Source of the DNA: GWA1-54-12 sp964489845
GTDB taxonomy: Bacteria > Patescibacteriota > Minisyncoccia > UBA6257 > GWB1-50-10
Reading direction: 5' to 3'
Assembly (NCBI GenBank): GCA_964489845.1
Contig: CAZAZV010000017.1
Span: 1-11,528 of the forward strand
DNA: 11,528 nt
Both the position numbers and the translations under genes were made by a program. The notes beneath the pieces were generated by a model, which was not told the DNA's origin, searched no databases, and worked only from the letters and a program-made list of their open reading frames with translations. Below are positions 1 through 4,449 of the stretch, piece after piece (positions within the stretch are counted from its first letter, which is position 1; every line of letters begins with the position of its first letter).

Positions 1-2
1 AT

Positions 3-1415
3 ATGATGAAGCGTCCACCAATTGTTGCGGTACTGGGACACATCGACCACGGCAAGACCACCCTCCTCGACTATATCCGAAAGACGAACGTGACTGCGCG
101 GGAGGCGGGCGGCATTACGCAGAAGATCGGTGCGTATGAAATAACGCATTCTTCGACAAGCTCGGGACAGGCGACGCCCATTACCTTCATCGACACGCCG
201 GGACATGAGGCGTTTTCCATCTTGCGCGGGCACGGCGCGGGGGCGGCAGACATCGCGATACTCGTCGTCGCCGCGGACGACGGTGTGAAGCCGCAGACCG
301 AAGAAGCGTTGAAGCACATCAGGAGCGCGGGCATACCGTACATTGTCGCACTCAACAAGATCGACCTCCCGAACGCGAACGTAGAGAAAACGAAGCAGGA
401 CCTCTTGCGCGCGGGCGTGTACCTCGAAGGATTGGGGGGCGACGTATCGTATCAGGAAATTTCCGCAAAGCGGGGAGATGGCGTAAAAGAACTCCTCGAC
501 CTTATTCTCCTCACGGCAGAAGTGGAAAATCTCGAAGCGGATGAAGGAGCGCCGGCGGAAGGTGTGGCACTCACGAGCACTCAGGATGCGCAAAAGGGAG
601 TCATCGTCGGTGCGATCGTAGAGAACGGTACGCTCCGTGTCGGCGATGCGCTCTACGCCGGGGCGACGGAAGGAAAGGTAAAGATGCTCCATGACACGGC
701 GGGGCACGTACTCACTTCGGCAGGACCCAGCAAGCCGGTGCTTATCTATGGTTTCAAAGACCTGCCGCGCGCGGGAGAGTCGTGGAGTACCGTCCTGCGC
801 ACGGGGAGAAAAGGAGCATCCACGCCAGAAACGAAAGGCGAAGCGCCGGAGGGGAGCGTGAAAATTATCGTGAAGGCAAGTGAGGCGGGAGCGCTCGATG
901 TACTGAAGGATTTCGTAAAGCGTCAATGTGGAGAAGACGTATTCGTCATAGACAGCGGCGTAGGCAGCGTGTACGAGAGCGACGTGAAATACGCCCGCGA
1001 GTTCGGCGCGGTCATCGTGAGCTTCGCGGCGAAGGTTGATAGGGCGGCGCGGAATTTGGCGGAGGGCAGCGGCGTGAAGCTCATAGAGGGAGACATCATC
1101 TACGAGCTGGGAGACGCGCTGAAGAAATATGTCGCGGCACGGCGGCGCGGACCGCTCCGTGCTATCACTATCAAGGCGGTATTCGGGATGAAAGATGGGC
1201 AGCAAATCGTGGGCGGCGCCGTCGACGAGGGAACGGTGAAAAACCAGGAATCGTTCACAGTGCTCGACGGGGAACAGGAAATCGGTACGGGGAAAATCAT
1301 TAACCTCCAGTCGCACCGCGAGGATGTGGCGGAAGCGGAAGCGGGGAAGGAAGTGGGGCTCTTAGTCGACGCGACGGGGCACATCAAAGCCGGCAACCGG
1401 TTGGTTTTCGCATAG
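3..1415 (+). CDS. infB: Translation initiation factor IF-2, short form
   Basis: IF-2 is the GTPase that brings initiator fMet-tRNA to the 30S subunit and promotes subunit joining. The G-domain motifs are all visible: G1 GHIDHGKT at residues 12-19, GGITQ near 36-40 (G2), DTPGHE at 64-69 (G3), NKID at 118-121 (G4) and an SAK motif near 154 (G5). The elongation-factor-like domain II, the IF-2 core domain and the C-terminal fMet-tRNA-binding beta-barrel follow. At 470 aa it lacks the long N-terminal extension of E. coli IF-2, as is usual in Patescibacteria. ATG at 3 is the first start visible and a second ATG follows directly. Only two bases precede it, so the ribosome binding site cannot be seen and an upstream start cannot be excluded. 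The identity is secure. The gene reads through cleanly, so I do not regard it as broken. Confidence 0.95.
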   Translation: MMKRPPIVAVLGHIDHGKTTLLDYIRKTNVTAREAGGITQKIGAYEITHSSTSSGQATPITFIDTPGHEAFSILRGHGAGAADIAILVVAADDGVKPQTEEALKHIRSAGIPYIVALNKIDLPNANVEKTKQDLLRAGVYLEGLGGDVSYQEISAKRGDGVKELLDLILLTAEVENLEADEGAPAEGVALTSTQDAQKGVIVGAIVENGTLRVGDALYAGATEGKVKMLHDTAGHVLTSAGPSKPVLIYGFKDLPRAGESWSTVLRTGRKGASTPETKGEAPEGSVKIIVKASEAGALDVLKDFVKRQCGEDVFVIDSGVGSVYESDVKYAREFGAVIVSFAAKVDRAARNLAEGSGVKLIEGDIIYELGDALKKYVAARRRGPLRAITIKAVFGMKDGQQIVGGAVDEGTVKNQESFTVLDGEQEIGTGKIINLQSHREDVAEAEAGKEVGLLVDATGHIKAGNRLVFA

Positions 1416-1448
1416 AACCAGGCACGATTTCGGAGTAAGATAAGAGTA

Positions 1449-2192
1449 ATGGTTGCTATAGATCCTCGCGGAGGGTCAAATCGTTATAAGTGCAACTACG
1501 ATTTTTTCAAGAAATGGTCGCCGAAAATGGCGTATGTTTTGGGGTTTTTGTACGCGGATGGAGATGTAACAAATACGGCTTTATCGTCACGAACGCAATA
1601 TGTAAAATTTACGAACACAGAAAGAGATATTATTGAAAAAATTAGAAGAGTCCTTGGTTCAGAACACACAATACAAATAAGACCACCGCAGGTTATAAGT
1701 TACCGTAATGGCAAATTCTTAAACCGCGAAGTATTTGCACTACGGATAGGAAGTCGTGAGATGTTCAATGATCTGCTTAATCTGGGTGTCACTCCCAATA
1801 AATCGAAAACAATCACATTTCCATTAGTACCCAAGGAACACCTTAGTCATTTTGTGAGAGGTTATCTCGATGGAGATGGTTGTATATATACCAAATATGA
1901 AGAAGGAAAGACGCGGGGGAGAATACGGGTTATTTTCACAAGCGGCAGTAAAAGGTATTTAGAAGAACTTAAAAATACACTTTCGAAAGCATTCGATATA
2001 AAGGGAGGGAGTATCTACACAGGAAATCACGCGTTTAATCTTGTGTACTCGACACAGTCAGGTATAAAAATACTCGAGCGTATTTATAAGAAAAAAGGGA
2101 ACTTATTTTTAGAAAGAAAATATAACAAATTCCATAAGTACATAGAAAATAGACAAGAATTAACAAAAACTGTTACATTGAGTAGGATGTAG
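1449..2192 (+). CDS. Free-standing LAGLIDADG homing endonuclease
   Basis: This is a 247-aa protein with two LAGLIDADG-type helices: AYVLGFLYADG at residues 28-38 and HFVRGYLDGDG at 134-144. The acidic residues that end each helix (D37, D143) are the expected metal-binding catalytic positions. Such monomeric two-motif enzymes cut long asymmetric DNA sites and spread their own gene. It is not inserted in a coding sequence: infB upstream is complete and tRNA-Cys downstream is contiguous. The gene is much richer in A and T than its neighbours, which points to recent acquisition. Its TAG stop shares its last base with the first base of tRNA-Cys. Upstream, TAAGAT (1436-1441) lies 7 nt before the ATG with GAG in the gap. 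This could be a -10 element, but no good -35 is visible. Family assignment is strong; the target site is unknown. Confidence 0.88.
   Translation: MVAIDPRGGSNRYKCNYDFFKKWSPKMAYVLGFLYADGDVTNTALSSRTQYVKFTNTERDIIEKIRRVLGSEHTIQIRPPQVISYRNGKFLNREVFALRIGSREMFNDLLNLGVTPNKSKTITFPLVPKEHLSHFVRGYLDGDGCIYTKYEEGKTRGRIRVIFTSGSKRYLEELKNTLSKAFDIKGGSIYTGNHAFNLVYSTQSGIKILERIYKKKGNLFLERKYNKFHKYIENRQELTKTVTLSRM
2160..2188 (+). promoter_or_regulatory. Candidate promoter for tRNA-Cys
   Basis: TTAACA (2160-2165, 5 of 6 to the -35 consensus), a 17-nt spacer and TAGGAT (2183-2188, 4 of 6 to the -10) lie inside the last codons of the endonuclease gene. The tRNA begins only 4 nt after the -10. That is short, so either the transcript starts at or just inside the tRNA end or the match is chance. 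Confidence 0.3.
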
Positions 2193-2263
2193 GCGCCATA
2201 CCCAAATGGAAAGGGAAAGGACTGCAAATCCTTTATATGCGGGTTCGATTCCCGCTGGCGCCT
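2192..2263 (+). tRNA. tRNA-Cys (anticodon GCA)
   Basis: A full cloverleaf can be drawn. The acceptor stem is GGCGCCA (2192-2198) with TGGCGCC (2256-2262), and the discriminator base is T at 2263, the base usual for tRNA-Cys. The D-stem is CCC/GGG (2201-2203, 2213-2215). The anticodon stem is AAGGA/TCCTT around the loop CTGCAAA, giving anticodon GCA at 2224-2226. The variable loop has 5 nt, and the T-arm is GCGGG, TTCGATT, CCCGC (2239-2255). CCA is not encoded and must be added by the CCA-adding enzyme. The tRNA has no intron, although a homing endonuclease gene ends on its first base. Confidence 0.97.
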
Positions 2264-2270
2264 CCGTAGA

Positions 2271-2355
2271 GCCCGGGTGGCGGAATGGCAGACGCTGGGG
2301 GCTTAAACCCCCTTGGAGACAACACTCCGTGTGGGTTCGAATCCCACCCCGGGCA
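2271..2355 (+). tRNA. tRNA-Leu (anticodon TAA)
   Basis: The acceptor stem is GCCCGGG (2271-2277) paired with CCCGGGC (2348-2354), discriminator A at 2355. The anticodon stem GGGGG (2297-2301) pairs with CCCCT (2309-2313). The 7-nt loop places T33 at 2303 and anticodon TAA at 2304-2306. The long variable arm (about 2314-2330) is the class II feature expected for leucine. The T-arm is GTGGG, TTCGAAT, CCCAC (2331-2347). CCA is not encoded. It lies 7 nt after tRNA-Cys, so the two are probably co-transcribed and share the hairpin that begins at the acceptor end. Confidence 0.96.
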
Positions 2356-2408
2356 CAAAACGAATAGTCCCAACGGGGCTATTTGTTTTGTGCCTTGGGA
2401 TTCGAACG
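2335..2408. repeat. Inverted partial copy of the tRNA-Leu 3' end
   Basis: The plus strand at 2335-2367 reads GTTCGAATCCCA (the tRNA-Leu T-arm), five bases, GGCACAAAAC, one base, AATAG. The minus strand from 2408 back to 2379 reads GTTCGAATCCCA, one base, GGCACAAAAC, one base, AATAG. The right arm is therefore an inverted copy of the tRNA T-loop, acceptor end and flank, with a short deletion in the acceptor stem. No complete tRNA can be folded on the minus strand, so the copy is a fragment. Confidence 0.6.
2353..2393 (+). terminator. Long hairpin after tRNA-Leu, probable bidirectional terminator
   Basis: GCACAAAAC (2353-2361) pairs with GTTTTGTGC (2385-2393). A G-T wobble, AATAG with CTATT, and CCC with GGG continue the stem around a very short loop at about 2372-2374. 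There is no free U-run after the full stem. The inner stem (AATAG..CTATT) is however followed by TGTTTTGT and preceded by an A-rich stretch, so it can act as an intrinsic terminator on either strand. The base of the stem uses the last bases of tRNA-Leu, so folding would compete with the tRNA 3' end. Confidence 0.6.
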
Positions 2409-2520
2409 AGGGATGGGTCGGAAGGGGAGCAACCGCGTCCCCTCCGTGGAGGAGATTATTCAGAACCGTGGGTTCTGAAAACGGAGCGCTCCGCCGGCTG
2501 GCGGAGCGTGAGAGGTGATG
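2394..2520. other. GC-rich structured block without a gene
   Basis: Three hairpins follow in close order: AGGGGA/TCCCCT (2423-2428 and 2438-2443), a perfect 7-bp stem CAGAACC/GGTTCTG with a 3-nt loop (2461-2477), and a perfect 9-bp stem CGCTCCGCC/GGCGGAGCG with a 4-nt loop (2487-2508). No start codon with a ribosome binding site opens a credible ORF here. The block could be a small structured RNA, an interspersed palindromic repeat, or debris around the inverted tRNA fragment. The sequence alone does not decide. Confidence 0.4.
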
Positions 2521-2556
2521 GGGCAACTTCTGTAACCTCCTGAATCGCGCATTTGC

Positions 2557-2585
2557 TTTAAATACACCCGATGTTACGCTATACA
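2557..2585 (+). promoter_or_regulatory. Candidate promoter for leader ORF and 124-aa gene
   Basis: TTTAAA (2557-2562, 4 of 6), a 17-nt spacer and TATACA (2580-2585, 5 of 6) predict a start near 2592. This leaves a leader of about 70 nt before the small ORF at 2665 and about 160 nt before the gene at 2751. A short inverted repeat ACGCT/AGCGT overlaps the -10. It is the best promoter match between the tRNAs and the gene. Confidence 0.4.
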
Positions 2586-2664
2586 GAGCGTATATATTCC
2601 CGAGTAGGCGTTGCCTGCGCTTGCACCATACCAAGGGAAGATATCTTGATAAGGGAGAGACCAT

Positions 2665-2763
2665 ATGAGTTTTTGTTCGAATGCTCACGACAGCACCTAT
2701 GATGACAAGAACGTCAAAGGTGCTGTATACCCACCTTTCACCTGTTTATCATGGAATTTGTAA
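2665..2763 (+). CDS. 32-codon leader ORF
   Basis: ATG at 2665 is preceded by GGGAG (2653-2657) with a 7-nt gap, a good ribosome binding site. The frame runs 32 codons to TAA at 2761-2763. The peptide starts MSFCSNAHDS and ends FTCLSWNL. It shows no run of one amino acid that would mark a classical amino-acid attenuator. It overlaps the first 13 bases of the next gene in another frame, so ribosomes finishing here could restart at 2751, which has no clear ribosome binding site of its own. A strong hairpin lies inside the ORF. I infer a regulatory leader peptide. It could also be a chance short ORF. Confidence 0.4.
   Translation: MSFCSNAHDSTYDDKNVKGAVYPPFTCLSWNL
2690..2738 (+). promoter_or_regulatory. 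Two mutually exclusive hairpins in the leader ORF
   Basis: Hairpin A pairs ACAGCACCT (2690-2698) with AGGTGCTGT (2718-2726), 9 bp perfect, with an inner TGAC/GTCA stem (2703-2706, 2713-2716). Hairpin B pairs AAAGGTG (2716-2722) with CACCTTT (2732-2738), 7 bp perfect with a 9-nt loop. Both need AGGTG at 2718-2722, so they exclude each other. A further CACCT at 2739-2743 is a third possible partner. A ribosome translating the leader ORF would open A and alter access to the ATG at 2751. Confidence 0.45.
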
Positions 2764-3125
2764 AAATAGATCCTGTAGGAGGGGAAACATTATTAAGGAA
2801 GTACTTGAGCGCGGAGATTATGCAACGGTGGTGGCCCAGTGGCACACTCGCGCCGGAAGACCTTGCCCGCGCTTTTCACGGCGCAGCTAAGGATTTCATA
2901 CAGAACACAATGAGCTTAGATGACTTTGTAATCATCTGTACGTATCTGTATTGGGAAGGATTCGTCCGCTATAAGACGCTCCGGCCGCCAGGGATTGAAC
3001 CGGATGCCATTCGAGCTCTCCAGATGTTCTCGGATCTGCCCAACCCGAAACACATTGATTTGCAAACTCGAACTTTTCTTGAAGAAGTCGTCGCCAGGAA
3101 GTCGCGGGTTGAAGAGAGTCGGTAG
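2751..3125 (+). CDS. Unrecognised 124-aa protein
   Basis: I do not recognise the family. It is a soluble-looking protein with no signal peptide and no full membrane helix. Notable stretches are QRWWPSG at residues 25-31, a hydrophobic-aromatic segment IICTYLYWEGFVRYKTLRPPG at 61-81, and a mixed-charge helical C-terminus (FLEEVVARKSRVEESR). ATG at 2751 has no Shine-Dalgarno sequence. It overlaps the end of the leader ORF, and the hairpins at 2690-2738 end 12 nt before it, so translation is probably coupled to the leader. A weak hairpin (ATGCC/GGCAT, 3171-3184) follows about 45 nt after the stop without a T-run. Varied residue composition and absence of low-complexity shadow features make it a likely real gene. 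Confidence 0.6.
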   Translation: MEFVKIDPVGGETLLRKYLSAEIMQRWWPSGTLAPEDLARAFHGAAKDFIQNTMSLDDFVIICTYLYWEGFVRYKTLRPPGIEPDAIRALQMFSDLPNPKHIDLQTRTFLEEVVARKSRVEESR

Positions 3126-3339
3126 CGATAGTGCCGTCGTCATTCTCAAGCCTGCAAAATCTTCAAGGATATGCCTTCCGGCATCTCCCGCTGCCTTGTC
3201 CTCACCACCAATCTACGTCATGCTAGCAGATGATGGATGGTCGGGTGCCCGTCGCGAAGACGGCAGTATTTGACGATAGCGGCAAATATCGACTGCAGAG
3301 TTCGAGGAGTGTCGATACGGGGCACACCATTCAACGACA
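3126..3339. other. Intergenic stretch before the CYTH genes
   Basis: About 210 bases with no gene I can support. It holds two weak hairpins, ATGCC/GGCAT with loop TTCC (3171-3184), and TGCC plus GTC paired with GACGGCA (3246-3265). Neither has a proper T-run. A 37-codon frame at 3230-3343 starts with ATGATG but has no ribosome binding site and runs into the -35 of the next promoter, so I do not call it. Confidence 0.5.
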
Positions 3340-3368
3340 TTGACACGCGTTCCGGCGCGGAGTATTAC
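3340..3368 (+). promoter_or_regulatory. Promoter of the CYTH gene pair
   Basis: A perfect -35 TTGACA (3340-3345), a 17-nt spacer and TATTAC (3363-3368, 4 of 6) predict a start near 3375, giving a leader of about 25 nt. A strong ribosome binding site GGAGGAGG (3384-3391) follows. A small stem CCTAA/TTAGG (3368-3372, 3381-3385) touches the first bases of that site and might modulate it. Confidence 0.65.
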
Positions 3369-3399
3369 CTAAGAAGTAATTTAGGAGGAGGAAGCACAG

Positions 3400-3891
3400 A
3401 TGAGGGAAGTCGAGCGCAAGTTTCTCGTGCGGAGGGTTGACTGGAGCAATCCGGAGATAGACAGGAAGCGGGTAAGGCAAATCGTGCAGGGATACGTCTT
3501 CGTTTCCGGTGAAGAGCTCCGCGTCCGACAGGAAGGGGAACGGTACACCATGACCATGAAGAGCGATGGAACGCTCTCCCGCGAAGAGTGGGAAACGGAA
3601 ATTCCCTCGTGGGTGTTCCATACCGCCATGGCGCATACCGGCACCGCATGTCTGGAGAAAGTCCGGTACACCGTCGACGGCAAGGAGTGTGTACTCATGA
3701 TAGATGTCTACGGCGGGAGACACACCGGACTCGTCGTACTTGAAGTGGAATTCCGCGGTGACCACAGCGAAGAAGACGCCATGCGCTTCGTCGTGCCGCA
3801 GTGGGCGGCGGTTGAGCGGGAAGTGACCGAAGATAAGAGGTACAAAAACAAGAACCTCGCACAGTACGGCATTCCAACCCCTGTTTCGTAA
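3400..3891 (+). CDS. CYTH domain protein (triphosphate tunnel metalloenzyme)
   Basis: A 163-aa single CYTH domain. The family hydrolyses or forms triphosphates (thiamine triphosphate, inorganic triphosphate, cAMP) inside a beta-barrel tunnel. The diagnostic ExExK is present as E3, E5, K7, followed by the tunnel residues R41/R43, K54, E65/E67, R89, D102 and E115/E117. The C-terminus REVTEDKRYKNKNLAQYGIP at 140-159 is the usual CYTH end. With all metal- and phosphate-binding positions present, it is probably active. The substrate cannot be told from sequence, and a short stand-alone CYTH protein most resembles bacterial triphosphatases. ATG at 3400 follows GGAGGAGG with a 8-nt gap. It is first in a two-gene unit with the related gene downstream. 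Confidence 0.88.
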   Translation: MREVERKFLVRRVDWSNPEIDRKRVRQIVQGYVFVSGEELRVRQEGERYTMTMKSDGTLSREEWETEIPSWVFHTAMAHTGTACLEKVRYTVDGKECVLMIDVYGGRHTGLVVLEVEFRGDHSEEDAMRFVVPQWAAVEREVTEDKRYKNKNLAQYGIPTPVS

Positions 3892-3903
3892 GGAGGGTGC
3901 GCA

Positions 3904-4392
3904 ATGAGCATCAGGCGCAAGTGGCTCTTGCGGGGCGTTCGCTGGAACACCGTCGAATTGATGGACAAGAAGAAGCTCCGCACGGTGCAGGAAGGACGCC
4001 TCGTCAATGCAAGTGGAGAAATCCGCGTGCGGCAGGAAGGGGACGCGTATACGATAACCGGTAAGTATGACGGCGCGGACGCGAACCGCGGGCCGAAAGA
4101 GTTGAGCATAGAAACCTCGTGGCCGGGATTCGATACGCTCTGGTCGCGCGTTGACGGGCAGTACGTGAGCAAGTTCTGCTACACCGTGGGTCGCGACGGA
4201 TACGTCATGGTGTTGAATGTCTATCGGAGAAAGCACAACGGACTCCTGACGCTTGAAGTCGAATTTTCCGACGAGGCATCAGCACGACGATTCAGGCCGC
4301 CGCGGTGGGCAGTCGCGAAGCGGGAGATAACCGGCGACGAACGGTACGAAGACGAAAACCTCATATTCAGCGGCATTCCTCAAGAGAAGTAA
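3904..4392 (+). CDS. Degenerate CYTH paralogue, possible pseudoenzyme
   Basis: A 162-aa CYTH-fold protein that aligns with the preceding gene almost end to end. Shared anchors are RVRQEG at 41-46, the VY-to-LEVEF strand pair at 106-121, and RYEDENLIFSGIP at 147-159. The catalytic signature is eroded: the positions of ExExK are S2, R4 and K6, the first glutamate of the central ExE is S68 (E70 remains), and the metal-binding Asp is N105. E118 and E120 are kept. The triphosphate and metal sites should therefore be weakened or lost, while the fold is conserved. It may bind a phosphorylated ligand or pair with the first protein. ATG at 3904 follows GGAGG (3892-3896), 12 nt after the upstream stop, so the pair is one operon made by tandem duplication and divergence. 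An intrinsic terminator follows at 4404. Confidence 0.82.
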   Translation: MSIRRKWLLRGVRWNTVELMDKKKLRTVQEGRLVNASGEIRVRQEGDAYTITGKYDGADANRGPKELSIETSWPGFDTLWSRVDGQYVSKFCYTVGRDGYVMVLNVYRRKHNGLLTLEVEFSDEASARRFRPPRWAVAKREITGDERYEDENLIFSGIPQEK

Positions 4393-4403
4393 CTCGTTTC
4401 AGT

Positions 4404-4430
4404 GTCCCGCCTTGGCGGGACTTTTTATTT
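4404..4430 (+). terminator. Intrinsic terminator of the CYTH operon
   Basis: A perfect 8-bp GC-rich stem, GTCCCGCC (4404-4411) with GGCGGGAC (4414-4421), a tight TT-centred loop, and a T-run TTTTTATTT (4422-4430). It lies 12 nt after the second CYTH stop. This is a textbook Rho-independent terminator. Confidence 0.92.
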
Positions 4431-4433
4431 CTG

Positions 4434-4442
4434 TGATACCAT
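4434..4442 (+). promoter_or_regulatory. Extended -10 element for the PAP2 gene
   Basis: TGATACCAT has the TGn extension followed by TACCAT (4437-4442, 4 of 6 to the consensus). The -35 region would fall in the terminator stem and matches poorly, which extended -10 promoters tolerate. The -10 ends 7 nt before ATG at 4450, so transcription should begin at about the start codon. GGAG sits in this gap only 2 nt before the ATG. Confidence 0.45.
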
Positions 4443-4449
4443 AGGAGAT

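Noticed and set aside
3..1415. IF-2 as a truncated pseudogene because of its short length
   Set aside because: All G motifs and the C-terminal domain are intact, and N-terminally short IF-2 is usual in this type of organism.
1449..2263. Endonuclease gene as an intron of tRNA-Cys
   Set aside because: The tRNA is complete and contiguous from 2192, and no 5' half of a tRNA is found before 1449.
2401..2543. Second tRNA on the minus strand suggested by the TTCGAAT loop
   Set aside because: The bases around the loop do not form a T-stem, and no acceptor stem, D-arm or anticodon arm can be drawn upstream. It is only a fragment.
2233..2688. 151-codon minus-strand ORF across both tRNAs
   Set aside because: Its WDSNPHG-type sequence is the antisense reading of tRNA T-arms, a well-known false protein. 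It runs through two clear tRNA genes.
2995..3273. 92-codon plus-strand ORF overlapping the 124-aa gene
   Set aside because: Most of it is out of frame with the better-supported gene at 2751, it has no ribosome binding site, and its Ser/Pro/Arg-rich content is typical of a shadow frame.
3230..3343. 37-codon ORF before the CYTH genes
   Set aside because: No ribosome binding site, ends inside the -35 of the CYTH promoter, and the residues look random.
3331..4236. 301-codon minus-strand ORF opposite the CYTH genes
   Set aside because: Antisense to two recognisable CYTH domains and covers their promoter; no family features.
4402..4449. Upstream GTG start for the PAP2 gene
   Set aside because: It lies in the terminator stem and upstream of the likely -10. 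The 16 extra residues do not resemble a PAP2 N-terminus, whereas ATG 4450 begins with a lysine-rich start.
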